NCBI GenBank assembly: GCA_963680875.1 | Contig: OY804576.1 | Coordinates: 79,799,668 to 79,863,667, forward strand | Direction: 5' to 3' | Origin: Bathymodiolus brooksi | Taxonomy: Eukaryota; Mollusca; Bivalvia; Mytilida; Modiolidae | Length of the DNA stretch: 64,000 nucleotides | Shown here: in pieces, positions 51,950-63,578 of the stretch | Position numbering within the stretch: position 1 is the first letter of the stretch | Layout of the letters: each line of letters starts with the position of its first letter | Position numbers and translations under genes: made by a program | Notes under the pieces: model-generated | What the model saw: only the letters and a program-made list of their open reading frames with translations | The model's database searches: none | Told to the model about the DNA's origin: nothing

Positions 51950-52385
51950 TTCGTGTGGAACATTGTGTTTATTTGAATGAAAGAATAAAATATCATAAAG
52001 TATCACTTTTAATACTAGACACATTTATGGTGCATCTTATTGCACTTGAGCATAACTATGTAACATAATACTGAAAATGTATAAAATAATATTATGATTA
52101 AAAACAAAGTCAAAGTCGGACTTCTGGCTGATCTAACATGAACAATGAGCAAAAGTACATCTATATAATACTGAAATGTGAAATAAAATGTTCTAACTCC
52201 ATTTTCCCTCCTTTCTTATGTCATTCTTCGAAACTTTTCATATCTGCAGAACACTTCTATCTGAAATTTGAAAAAGAATACGTGAACATATAAATTGTTG
52301 TTATGTCCTTAAATCCACCATGCCGGAAAATCACATGGACACTTTATTGTCATGTCTCTAATACTGGTATTTTACTTACTTTTAT
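51950..52385. other. No feature recognised
   Basis: AT-rich sequence without open frames of note or repeat families seen elsewhere in the window. Confidence 0.4.
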
Positions 52386-52390
52386 TTAAG

Positions 52391-52548
52391 AAATAATTCA
52401 TGGAAGCCATATGTATATATTGTTTTTACCACGGGTAAGCCTTTATGTCACGAAGTTTTACCCCGAGCGTTAGCGAGGGGTAAAAAGCTGACATAAAGGC
52501 CTACCCGTGGTAAAAACAATATATACATATGGCTTCCATGAATTATTT
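52391..52548. repeat. Long hairpin with ACCACGGGTAAG arms
   Basis: Arms 52391-52464 and 52477-52548 are about 95% complementary around the 12-base loop GAGCGTTAGCGA. A related ACCACGGG segment without its partner lies at 52637-52645. No target duplication or ORF identified. Confidence 0.85.
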
Positions 52549-53159
52549 CGATTCTAATATGTAAAAATTGATAAAATATCGTTATAAATTGTCGATGACG
52601 TCATAAATTTAATCGGTCATAGATTAATATTATTTGTACCACGGGTTTGGACTCAAAGCGTTTGAAGGACGTCATATTAGAATTATCTTTATATACTAAA
52701 TAAGTTGTTGCTAAAAAAAGGTAAGTACACCACCAATAACATTAACGCTGTTCAGTTAACGAAATGGAAGAAAAGTCAAAATGATAATAATTTTAATGTG
52801 CATTGTATTGTTTATTGGGATGTTTGCATTATATTTGTGTAGATTTAAAAATAACATTGAAAATGTTTTACTGGAACCTATGTTCGTCGTGAACAACGGG
52901 TTCGAAGACATTCTTCACGTCGCTTTATTAGCTGGGTACTGGTGATGGTTGCCAAGGCTCAAACATCAATTTATTTCCCATGTTTCACTATATTGTGTTA
53001 AATATTATCTATATTTGTGTATATGCTATTTTTGTTGACATTATTATATGTGTATTATTTGTAGGGAGAGGACAGTCCATAAGTTGTGATAACTGTTTGT
53101 CCAATCCCATTGCTGTTTTATTTGCAATAAAATAATATTAAACTAAACAAGGCTCAAAC

Positions 53160-53425
53160 TCAGCTAAGCACGTCCCCGGGGGGATCGGGATGCCCTCTCG
53201 ATGGGGGTTGTTACGATAAAGACATCTTTTGTGGATTTCTAAAAAGAGTAGGAGCACTCACGCAGCAACAACGAAAAACTAAGTTTTTCATCCATACCAA
53301 ACTCTCCATCAGTGGCTGTCAAAAGTCATTTCTATATAGTTTTATATATTATTTAACTTGTCCTCGTCCCAAATATAGCTGACATACTGCTCTCTGGGTG
53401 TTAATCAATAATCAATCAATCGCTT
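53160..53425 (+). mobile_element. Third SINE-like element with ATAGCTGA tail
   Basis: Ends TTAACTTGTCCTCGTCCCAA, ATATAGCTGACATACTGCTC, TGGGTGTTAATCAATAATC and (AATC)n. The same tail style (ATATAGCTGAAAAATTGCTC and (CAAT)n) closes the element at 62815-63218. No tRNA head was recognised. Confidence 0.5.
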
Positions 53426-53429
53426 TATT

Positions 53430-54800
53430 AGTATTCAGCTGTTATATTGTTTCTCTACAGAGAATGCGACACTTAGTAGAAGCAAATAATAATACAACAA
53501 TCGGTTAAGATACAAATTAGCACAAACACAAAAAAGCAACATTCGTATGGTTTTACTAACTAAGACATGCTTCAGTAAGGTCTTTAAAATCTGGTTTATA
53601 AATACTGGTACCAATATACACAAATTGAAATGTGGGAAAACCCATATGACGTCTTCGATGATAAATACATAATCCTTCAAACTGACGTTTTATACATTAA
53701 TTTCCTATTGTATGGAACTGTACCATGAACAAATTACATTGCAGGCCAAAAATTTCGTGCACTAAAAGGTCGAAAAAACGTGGAACAATTATTGCGTATT
53801 CGGACAATTCACTGGAATGAATGTTGTGACGTGACGCAACAAAATCCGAGTTCCAAGAACTATTTTGAAAGTCAGACCGTTATTTAAAAAAAATTAAACA
53901 TAGTAATGAAATATATCAATGTTACCCTTTTTTGCCGTATGAAAACACTAGTGACACGGTTTACACATATGGCTCGACATGATACAAACAGTTGTACAAA
54001 AATAATATGCATTTAATATGTATGTCAACACTTCTTTAGTGCAACCATCTGAATCCGAAGTATTTTAAAATACTGTTATTGAACTTATCGCTAATATTGC
54101 ACACGAATCTATAGACTACACTGTACCAGTATACAACGATTGTTGGTCGGTTATTATTGTAGATTCTGACACTACTAAGGGTTACTAAAAGCAATTATTA
54201 TTACTATCAACTGATCATATTCATAAACTACTAAATTCTAGTACTTTTGGCCAAAAACTATAGGGTTAGTTACATAATAATGTTAAAAATAATAGGCGTT
54301 ATAATAGCAGATATAAACATCTTACCGTCTTCTAGAAACTGAGAAAACCTAAAATACAATATCAAGTAGTGTGAATATTCACCATGTATGAATTATACCC
54401 ATTACAGTACATCACAACTCCATTAGGACGTCTGCCAGAAATAATAAATTAATTCATACCAACTGCTTGTTTGAATGATTTTAAGCCAGTACATTTTATC
54501 TGATGATAGATATTGTACACATTCCAAATACCACACAGTCATGTAATGCAGATAAAAAAACTTGTTATAGCTGTCAAACTGGTAGCTTATGAATTCTATT
54601 ATAATTACACATAAACCTGAAGTTGTTTAACTTAATGAATCATTACATGCAACTCATAATTGTTGATTAACTCATGGCTTCAAGTATAGCCAATTCAATA
54701 CACACATAATTCGATATTTACGGAACATTAAGTTAATGGCAATTAAAATATATTGAAAAGGAGTCACGAAATACCTACAAACGTAGGTATGATTTCAAGT
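53430..54800. other. No feature recognised
   Basis: AT-rich. A minus-strand stretch at about 54331-54353 has acceptor-like and donor-like signals (TTTTAG and GTAAGATG) and could be a small second exon of the gene at 54930-55158, but its frame quickly stops. Confidence 0.35.
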
Positions 54801-54929
54801 GGTTTACACATCAATGGTTTCGTCGAGCGATTGAAAACACTGGCACAGGAAGGCCTTGCGAATAAAATGGAGTGCAAATACATGTACTGCAGACGTATGC
54901 TTTAGTGTTAAAAGGAAATGTAATCTTAC

Positions 54930-55158
54930 TTTGTTCTCTATTGTGCCTTCTCTCCCTGTGAGTTGGAGCGTCTATTTCGAACGTACATCGTGGTTGATAT
55001 CCTGATTTTTGTTCATCAAAAACACAACTCGTGAACTGATCTTGGTGATGTTTTCTCTCCTTTCGACACCAACTCTGTTCTTTTTTCATTTCAACAGCAC
55101 ACCATGACTCTCTAGCTTCGCCGATTGCTTTTGCTTCAGTTGGTGATAGCTTCGACAT
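54930..55158 (-). CDS. First coding exon of an unknown small protein
   Basis: ATG at 55158 opens 76 codons: MSKLSPTEAKAIGEARESWC, KKEQSWCRKERKHHQDQF, CVFDEQKSGYQPRCTFEID, HRERRHNREQ. A strong donor GTAAGATT (minus strand) follows at 54929. The exon has balanced base use (less AT than its surroundings), is rich in Glu, Lys, Arg and Cys, and has no signal peptide or membrane segment. I do not recognise the family; reading past the donor to 54811 gives a tail without such composition. The next exon was not found with confidence. Confidence 0.55.
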
Positions 55159-55444
55159 TTTCGCTGCAATATAAATATTTACGAACACCTGTGAAACCTA
55201 ACAACAATCAATGACGCGAAAAGGTTCCGCTGTTGCCATGTAATGATAAAACTATTTTAATATTAATTATTTATCCATACATCATTAAACGTTTTAATAT
55301 ATAAGTTTTGAATACGTTGTTGTTATTAAATGCTCATTTTATGACAATCCATACAGTAGATTAAATAATAATTAAAGAACTATATGCGGCGAATTAATAT
55401 GAATTTATGAAAATAAAAAACTAGATCCGGTATGGACTTGAATT

Positions 55445-55565
55445 TCCGGTGTCGTAAATTTTTTAGCTACCCATGAAAATTAGCTACCTCCAACTTCCGG
55501 TAGCTAATTTTCATACGGCGGAGCATAAAAATTAGCTACCTATGAAAATTAGCTACTTGTAGCAT
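55445..55565. repeat. Left cluster of the TAGCTAATTTTCATG motif
   Basis: CCGGTGTCGTAAATTTTTTAGC starts the cluster, followed by CATGAAAATTAGCTACC, GGTAGCTAATTTTCAT and TATGAAAATTAGCTAC: three motif copies in alternating direction. The mirror arrangement is at 63478-63578. Confidence 0.7.
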
Positions 55566-55569
55566 AAAC

Positions 55570-56280
55570 TTATAGGATTTGTCTCCCTTATTATGTTTAC
55601 CAAAATGCAAATTGTGTATTTCCAATGGAGGGACAAAATGAAAAACTGCATGTACATAAACAGGAAAAGAGTTACTGATTGACAGAGAGAGACATATAGA
55701 TCTGTACACAATATAAAATAAAATAAACAATAGATATTAGTGGTGTTCATAGTTGAAAAACAAAATGCTACCTGTATGGCTGTATAGCATGTGATTAAGT
55801 TACAAACTATCTTTTTTTCAATTTACCATCGCGATGTATCATTTTTACAGCTATTAAAAAATAGATTGGTGGACTATTTATGGTAGAATTTAATATTTAT
55901 GTGATGTTCAAACTATACAAATTATTCTTTAACTTAATAAGATCATATATGATAATTATTAATCACACTTTTATTACTGCTAACCGTGTTACCCTCTTGA
56001 AATAAAGAAATTAACTCATTTACTTACTTATTGACACTAACTTCTGAATTCAAGAAATAAATAAAATTATGTTCCATATATATTTAATAATGAAAGTTGA
56101 TAACTTTATGTATTATAATATTAAAGAACGGTGGTAGCTATTAGATTAATTTCAATTCGAAATTGAAACTATTTGCATATTCTTGATGACAATTTCTTAT
56201 TTGGATTTTGTTAAAATAGAACCCTAAATCATAAATTTCCAACAGAATGTGGAAGATGGCAAAATATGTGTACAGAACAT
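55570..56280. other. No feature recognised
   Basis: AT-rich sequence with short spurious ORFs on both strands only. Confidence 0.4.
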
Positions 56281-56283
56281 GGT

Positions 56284-56360
56284 TTGACCCGATCGGAACT
56301 CGAACCCACGATCTACCGCACTCGAGGTGAGCACGCTAACGATTACACTACCGATGAGAG
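56284..56360 (-). mobile_element. tRNA-like SINE head (family 2)
   Basis: On the minus strand: CATCGGTAGTGTAATCG, GTGCTCACCTCGAGTGCGG, GTGGGTTCGAGTTCCG. It is body-less and facing away from the SINE body at 56725. Confidence 0.6.
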
Positions 56361-56409
56361 TCTTTGGTGAGCATTTCTGGTCTGTTTCTCAGCGAATACA
56401 TATATTGTC

Positions 56410-56560
56410 CAGGGGTGGATCCAGGATTTCAAGCTGGGGTGGGGGGGGGGGGGGGCGCACTTAAAAAAATGTTGGGGTATTTCGTGTGAAAAATCACGAT
56501 TTTACGCAAAAAAATCATATTTTATCCAATTTTAGGGGGGCGGCGCCCCCCCTCCCCCTG
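56410..56560. mobile_element. hAT-type MITE, decayed copy
   Basis: Starts CAGGGGTGGATCCAGG and ends CCTCCCCCTG; inside are TTTCAAGCTGGGG, a G run and AATCACGATTTTACGC. Same family as 21778-21923 but inverted and with a damaged right end. Confidence 0.7.
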
Positions 56561-56724
56561 TTGTCTACATAAATGACAATAAATAACGTAACAATACAAA
56601 ATACATTGTGCAACATACGGTTAACTTTTCGCGCTTTAACAATCCTTCGGCAGAAGACACATAAAAAGCGACTTTTTGAGTACATGTATATAGACAAATT
56701 CATATTTCAAACCAAAGATTATCA

Positions 56725-56998
56725 ACTGGTATTTGTTGCTTATAATGCAAAGCACGCAGAATTAAGGAGAAAGAGCAAAGATTGGTTGCTTCGGAATCAG
56801 GATAATGTGGCAGAGTAGAGCGACATGTATATCCGCGGACTGTTGTTTCCGTTAGCTAACACTATGAAAAAAAACTAAGCGTGTTGGTCTAGAAAAAAGC
56901 GGACATCATCATCATCTCATTAACTTGGTCTCGCCATGATATAGCTATAAAATTGCTGAGTTGGCGTTAAACAACAATCGCTCACTCACTAAAGCTGT
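56725..56998 (+). mobile_element. SINE family 2, 5'-truncated
   Basis: Starts near TTTGTTGCTTATAATGC and has AAGATTGGTTGCTTCGG, AGAGCGACATGTATATCC, GTTGGTCTAGAAAAAAGC and the tail GCCATGATATAGCTATAAAATTGC to CGCTCACTCACT. Confidence 0.75.
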
Positions 56999-57059
56999 TA
57001 AGTACAGTTTTTATATTTCCCCGACAATGTACGTATATTGTGTTTATTCTGCAATGTCT

Positions 57060-57600
57060 TATAGTTAAAAAAACAACTGGCAAATTGTCTAAAAAGAGCA
57101 GAAACAGACATCGTTCTAAGCGTTTTAGACGTCCGCGCTTATAGTGTAAGTTTCTCGGCGTCGCTCGACATGAATCAGGTACCAGAAAAACTGTATCTTG
57201 GTCAAAATCTTAAGCAATATGTGATGAAAGAAGCTGTTATATATAAAATCCTTAGGTACAGACAAAACAGATGTCACACCAATGAGGAGCGATGGACAGA
57301 TCACAGCTGACACAAAGCAAAAATCCAACATCCCCAACAGTGTCAGTCCGTATTCACCGTAGAATCACAAGACAACATCCCCGACTGCACCAAAACCCAC
57401 ATCATAAAAACAGCACTCCCAATATCTCTACCAGGTGTAAAAGAAACTCCTACATAACATCAATACCCATAGATTTTGTGCCCCTAAAACTATTAAATTA
57501 TTTGGCTTTCCAATCTTTTGATTTTGAACTACCTGATGAAGGTTATTCCAGAAACGTTCATGTGCACTAAATTTGATATCTACGTTTTTATTACCTCTTT
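57060..57600 (+). mobile_element. Retroelement 3' end
   Basis: A frame from about 57430 reads ISTRCKRNSYITSIPIDFVP then FDFELPDEGYSRNVHVH stop. The DEGYSRN peptide and following GTGCACTAAATTTGATATC match the other tail copies in the window (1-50, 39341 and inverted at 44290). I recall this tail from mollusc repeat proteins near reverse transcriptases, but no transcriptase domain is present here, so class is not assigned. 57600-58290 shows nothing else. Confidence 0.5.
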
Positions 57601-58364
57601 TTAACAATGTAGCTATCTGAATGTTTTCTTTGAAAACAAGATACACTCATTGTTTAATATGATAGATACAAAATGTATGTAAAATTTCCCGGTAATTAGT
57701 CAGGTTGATAAAAGGTGCATTCATGTTGGTTTTTTTTCTTTCTGTTTGATATTTTTGATTGGTTTGTTTTGTTTTGTATTTGTTTGTTTTTGATAACAGA
57801 TTAATATCTAATTTTATTTCTGTTTTTTTCTGTTTTGAGAATATAACTTCAGAAGGGCCTACAAATTTATACATCTTGGAATAACAGTAGTACTTTAGGG
57901 TGCCTGCATCCTAATTTCTTATGTACATGTATCTCTATTCTTTATCAATAATTGTTTAGAGGTTTGCGTTTGTATTGAATCTGGGCCTTGATGGGAGAGA
58001 GTTTTAACGAGCTGCCTACACCTCATTTATCTTTCACTGTACTGTTCATCACTTGGATGACAGTGTACTCAGCCTTTAGAAAGTAGATTGCCAGACGCTG
58101 GTGCAACATATGAAAATGTCTGTAATGTCATTGAATATAGCTCAAATAAATATTTTGCATCATGCTGGTATGTTTTGTAAGTACAGATACTTGTATCACA
58201 CATACTTGTCAATTTAATAATTAAATAACAGCCATATATACATGATAATATCTCGCACACAAAGTATCTTAACACAAGTTATTTCTTAAAGATTTTATTG
58301 AAAAACTCAGACAGGCATGGTGAAACATTAGCATACATATAATACAATACAATACAATATATAG

Positions 58365-59035
58365 ACTAGAGGCTCAGTTTATTTGAGAATATTTTTTAGA
58401 AATCAACCAATCAGCAACAAGAATTGCCTGTGGTGGACATGTTTGTTAACGGATCGGGACGAAATGAGCAATCTTTATAGAGGGCCTTCCATAGCTGCTA
58501 CCTATCAAGTTTCGGTTCATTTGGCCAAGCGGTTTCAGAGGAGAAAATTGTTTATGAATCGGCCTATCAGCAACACGAATTGCCTGTGCTGGCCATGTTT
58601 GTTAACAGATCCAAAATTAGCAATCTTTATCAAGGGCCTTCCATAGATGCTACCTACCACGTTTCGGTTCATTTGGCCAAGCGGTTTCGGAGTAGAAGAT
58701 TTGTTGGGAATCTACCAATCAGCAACGCGAATTGCCTGTGCTGGCCATGTCTGTTAACGGATCCAAAATTAGCAATCTTTATAGAGGGCCTTCTATAGAT
58801 GCTACCTACCACGTTTCGGTTCATTTGGCCAAGCGGTTTCAGAGTAGAAGATTTTTTAGGAATCGACCAATCAGCAACAAGAATTGTCTGTGCCGACCAT
58901 GTTTGCTAAGGGATCAGGACTAAATGAGCAATCTTTATAGAGAGCCTGCCATATATGCTTCCTACCAAGTTAGGTTCATTTGGCCAAGCGGTTTCAAAGG
59001 AGAAGATTTTTGTAGGAATCGACCAATTACTCTAA
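58365..59035 (+). repeat. GAGGCTCAG-type repeat, second locus, ~145-bp units
   Basis: CTAGAGGCTCAG at 58369 is followed by about four units with CAAGAATTGCCTGTG, GGCCATGTTTGTTAACGG, GGGCCTTCCATAGATGC, TTTCGGTTCATTTGGCCAAG. The units differ from those at 11679-14125 in several fixed positions (ATCAGCAACAAG rather than ATCAGAAACAAG), so this is a separate subfamily. Its right end is lost. Confidence 0.8.
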
Positions 59036-59039
59036 AAAT

Positions 59040-60290
59040 AAATTATGGATCTGTATTCCTTACTCAGAACTATGAACTACAATTTAGTTTTAATGTGATC
59101 ATTACAATAACATACAGCACATTGTAAATTATAAACAGCAATTCTCAATTTCCTTTTATTTCATAAAATATGTTGTGTCATACAACTATGACCAATATTC
59201 AATCCATCATGATCTTATACTATTAGTAAATATTATAACATACATTTGCACATTTTAATAATATATATATCAAATAATTTCAAACATCCTGTCAAAGTCT
59301 ATTGTGGATATATAATAAACTAGCAGTTAATATAACCTGTGTCACAGATAAAATGTGTAATTAAGGTCTTATGACACCAAATTATGTAACAATCGCCATT
59401 GCTAAATTTCACACAAAAAAATACAAAATTTTACAAATATTACAACTTACAATTTGTCAGTTAATTTGTAATATGTATGATTGAAAATATTTTGTTATTC
59501 TAGTACCAGCATCATACGTAAATGTTTCTGAAAATTATAATTTACATTTTGCTTTTTATATAATATCTTTATTGAAATGTATATCTCTTTTTAAACTTGT
59601 ATAAGAAATCTTCATGACGTACCTATGTTTTGGTTTATATAAAATATTTCTTTATCTTATGGGAATCATGAGGACATTGTGAGTGAGTCTTTCATAGAAT
59701 CAGTTTCATATATGAAATCTTGAAAGTTATGTCAGATCATTTATAAATTTTAGAGCTTGTTTTGCTTTACACAAGCAGACAAACTGTTTTTACTGAAATT
59801 TTGAAACCCAAAAGAAATTGCAATTGAGATATTATTTGTTTGTTGTCTTTGAAGCCATAAATAATATTTAATACTTTTTTGATAGCTGTGATTGTTTTGA
59901 TTGCAATTAAACATAGAATAATAGCTTTTGATCATGTAGTGAATGCCACTTTATTTTAATATATTTTGGGGGGAGTTTTTAACAATTGAATTTCAGGTGT
60001 CTTCTATCTAATCCCACTTTTTAAAACTACCTATTACCACTTACAAATAACTTTAAATTTTAGATTTTTTAATGAATTTTTAAAAAGTGGGATTAGGTGG
60101 AATGAACGGAATTTCATTACATATTTTTTTATTCAGATGTCAATAAACTAAATATTTTTCTAGTAAACTTGTTTAATAAATTTCATGAAGAAAATTCATT
60201 TGCATAAATCAAACATTAAATATCTAAGGAGATATATGTTTCAGCTAATACAAAATAAGTCAAAATGATGAAAAGTAATCTAAATGTAAT
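59040..60290. other. No gene; AT-rich with one weak stem
   Basis: TAATCCCACTTTTTAAAA at about 60010 pairs with TTTTTAAAAAGTGGGATTA at 60078-60097, enclosing 50 bp. Nothing else is visible. Confidence 0.45.
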
Positions 60291-60440
60291 AAGAAAGTAA
60301 TCGTGATTACCGCGTCAAAATGAATGTAATCGATTACATTACGATTACATGTAATATAAAAAAAAATGTCCGATTATAGATTACATCCGATTACATGATA
60401 AAATGCAATCAATTACAACTGATTACGATTACAAATTACG
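60290..60440. repeat. GATTACA / TGTAATC low-complexity tract
   Basis: About 150 bp built from GTAATC and GATTAC words in both directions (GTAATCGATTACATTACGAT, CATCCGATTACATGA). The tract is nearly self-complementary over short distances. Confidence 0.75.
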
Positions 60441-60673
60441 ATGTCCCCATGTCAGCCAATCAGCATCAAGAACTGCCTGTGGGTCCAGTAAATTACTGTT
60501 TCCAGCAATTTACCGTGTCGACACTTGTTTTTGTTTTAACATACGTATACGCCTTTTCAACTTTCCCTTGCCGACATGCTTCTATCTGCGTAACCCTTTA
60601 TTTTATATTATTTCTTGAATAATTTACTATCCAAAGTCTCGTATAATTTTTCTCAACTTTATTTCCTTTCAGG

Positions 60674-60690
60674 GGGGGGGGGGGGGGGGA
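60674..60690 (+). repeat. Poly-G run
   Basis: Seventeen or so consecutive G. Other homopolymers: about 30 G at 44374-44404 and C runs at 15199-15213 and 50858-50866. The length in the assembly is unreliable. 60700-61180 has nothing else. Confidence 0.7.
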
Positions 60691-61183
60691 TTAAGCAGTA
60701 AATTACAGTCAGTTATGTGATGTGCTCAATGTTTGAGCTGAATTTTAGATTCTAATTGATTCTGATTCCTATAAGGATTAAAGAGCTCGACAATTCAATT
60801 TATATATCTTTATTTTAATTTTAATTAGAGATATCTTTAATGTATTATGAGTGATCACAGTTTTATGTCCACATCTGCCTAACTTAGTAAGATCCTTCAT
60901 TCAATTCTATTAATTTCAATTAAATCTCCCTTCCATTTTATTTATGTTCCTTTGGTCCATAAAAAGAATTAAAAAAAACCCAGAAGTATTACCATTAGTA
61001 TCCTATTATGAACTAGAGCAGGACTGTCAAATTTTAGAATTTCAGAATTATAATGTTGTCCAATTTCGGAGATGTTTGACTTGTTCTACTACAGTAATCC
61101 TTGCCCCTATTATCAGAATAAACGTACAAATAAAATCAGGTTTTGGAAAATAAAAAAGTCATAGATATTGTCAGAGAACTGGA

Positions 61184-62467
61184 ATGAAGGAATGCGAGGT
61201 AGCTAATTTTCATGGGCAAGCTTCTGATGCTTATGCTTATGTTTGAATGGTGCCAGGTAGTTTATTTTCATGGATAACACTTTGACGCCTGTGTCAGATA
61301 TTGAACAAATGTAAGGTAGCTTATTTTCATGGAAAACGTCATGACTCCTATCCCATGCAATGAAGGAATACGAGGTAGCTAATTTTCATGGGCAAACTTC
61401 TGATGTTTATGCTTATGTTTGAATGGTGCAAGGTAGTTTATTTTCATGGATAACACTTTGAAACCTGTGTCATACATTGAACAGATGTAAGGTAGCTTAT
61501 TTTCATGGAACACTTCATGACTCCTATTCCATGCAATGAAGAAAGGTCAGGTAGCTAATTTTCATGGACCATGTAACGAAGAAATGCGAGGTAGCTAATT
61601 TTCATGGGCAAGCGACTGATACTTATGCTTATGTTTGAATGGTGCCAGGTAGTTTATTTTCATGGATAACACTTTGACGCCTGTGTCAGACATTGAACAG
61701 ATGTAAGGTAGCTTATTTTTATGGAAAACGTCATGACTCCTATCCCATGCAACGAAGGAATACGAGGTAGCTAATTTTCATGGGCAAACTTCTGATGTTT
61801 ATGCTTATGTTTGAATGGTGCAAGGTAGTTTATTTTCATGGATAACACTTTGAAACCTGTGTCATACATTGAACAGATGTAAAGTAGCTTATTTTTATGG
61901 AAAACGTCACGACTCCTATCCCATGCAACGAAGGAATGCGAGGTAGCTAATTTTCATGGGCAAGATTCTGATGCTTATGCTTATGTTTGAATGGTGCACA
62001 GTATTTTATTTTCATGGATAACACTTTGAAACCTGTGTCATACATTGAACAGATGTAAGGTAGCTTATTTTCATGGAAAACGTCATGACTCCCATCCCAT
62101 GCAATGAAGGAATGTGAGGTAGCTAATTTTCATGAGTAAACTTCTGATGCTTATGCTTATGTTTGAATGGTGCAAAGTAGGTTATTTTCATGGATAACAC
62201 TTTGAAACCTGTGTCATACAATGAACAGATGTAAGGTAGCATATTTTCATGGAAAACGTTATGACTCCTATTCCATGCAATGAAGAAAGGTCGAGTAGCT
62301 AATTTTCATGGACAAGCTTCAGATGATTATGCTTATGTTTGAACGGTGCAAGGTAGTTTATTTTCATGGATAACATTTTGAAACCTATGTCATACACCGG
62401 ACAGATGCAAGGTAGCTTACATTCATGGAAAACTTCATGACTTCTATCCCATGTAATGAAGGAATTA
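61184..62467 (+). repeat. Trimeric higher-order satellite (59-bp monomers, ~177-bp period)
   Basis: Three monomer types follow each other: one with GAGGTAGCTAATTTTCATGG, one with AGGTAGTTTATTTTCATGG, one with AAGGTAGCTTATTTTCATGG. Each is 58-59 bp and starts GAA. The trimer recurs about seven times with one irregular block near 61540-61600. Same-type monomers are more alike than neighbours, which defines a higher-order repeat. Confidence 0.85.
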
Positions 62468-62539
62468 TGCTGACTACGAGTCAACTAGTCTTTGCCTTTA
62501 TTCTTTTACGCCATGTGCCAATATAAATTGCATAGTCTT

Positions 62540-62620
62540 TGGTTTGATCAGATCCTTGATCGAAACCACGATCTACCGCACATGGTGCGAGTACTCTTAA
62601 CTATTTCACCACAGGAGCGT
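62540..62620 (-). mobile_element. tRNA-like SINE head, degenerate
   Basis: Minus strand reads GTGGTGAAATAGTTAAGAG, GTGCGGTAGATCGTGGTTTCG. The B box is damaged. No SINE body is attached. Confidence 0.5.
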
Positions 62621-62814
62621 TATTGCTTGTTATAACTAAGCGTCATATTTCTTTGGAATAGATATACACATTTTTGTATATATGCAAAGCAGAAAATACA
62701 TTATGTACAGATAAATAATATGGTGATTGATATTCAGAAACTTGTTCATGTCACTATAAATATATATATATATTTTTTTAAATATTATTAGACTTGAATT
62801 TATTTATATTATAT

Positions 62815-63172
62815 ATATATACAACCCCGCGGGAACCCAGGGGTATAGAAATGGGACCGAGTTTCTTCGGCTTGAAGGGGCGTCCGTCGGTTGTGCGGGA
62901 TGTATAAATTCACAACCAACCCGTCCGTCTCGTAAATAAAACCGAGGTCCCGTGTTGAGAGATTGTCACCCTCTTCGCACGTTAAAGAACCCAATGTAAC
63001 AGCTCATTATGAGCATTATGCTCATGATGAGTGGTCCATAGGAGACCTGTTGCACTGGTTAAATTATCCGTCCCTACCCATCACCTTTCCTTGTTTCGAG
63101 TCCCGTGGCGTTTAAATTTTTAAATGTTCTCGTCCTGAATATAGCTGAAAAATTGCTCGCTGGACGTTAAAC

Positions 63173-63217
<45 letters not shown>

Positions 63218-63218
63218 A
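62815..63218 (+). mobile_element. SINE-like element ending in (CAAT)n
   Basis: From about ACAACCCCGCGGGAACCC, through CGTCCGTCGGTTGTGCGGG, CTCTTCGCACGTTAAAGAACC, to CTCGTCCTGAATATAGCTG, AAAAATTGCTCGCTGGACG, TTAAACACC and ten CAAT units. The tail resembles that of SINE family 2 and of the element at 53160-53425. A shared 3' tail across families is known for animal SINEs that use the same LINE partner. A perfect TATA palindrome follows at 63266-63298. Confidence 0.65.
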
Positions 63219-63477
63219 TATTTTATATCGAAATAACTTATTTTCATCAAGATTTTGCTCCATGTAAATAAGGATTTATATATATATATATAAATCCTTG
63301 ATGTAAATGAATGAATAGGAGTTTGCTATCCATTTCTGGGATAAATTTATATAATTAAATAGATTTCCTCGCCTACATCCACCCCCCTTTTTTCGCTCAA
63401 AAATACTAATTACCAAGAATCTATCAAAACATGATAAAAGGGGAATAACTGGAATAGTATTTTTAATGTATTATTAA

Positions 63478-63578
63478 GGTAGCTAATTTTCATGGCTATC
63501 ATTTGGAACACCTTTGTGGTTTTTATAAAATCTAGTTCCGAACGTCAAAAAGTAGCTAATAATTATAGGACACCGGAT
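63478..63578. repeat. Right cluster of the TAGCTAATTTTCATG motif
   Basis: AAGGTAGCTAATTTTCATGG, then CTAGTTCCGAACGTC, then AAGTAGCTAATAATTATAGG and ACACCGG. The terminal stretch is the complement of the start of the left cluster (55449 onward: CCGGTGTC..TTTTAGCTAC) with about four mismatches in 25. 63580-64000 is AT-rich with no feature. Confidence 0.65.

Noticed and set aside
60395..60622. Two overlapping forward ORFs of about 70 residues
   Set aside because: They begin in the low-complexity GATTAC tract and lack any conserved residue pattern.
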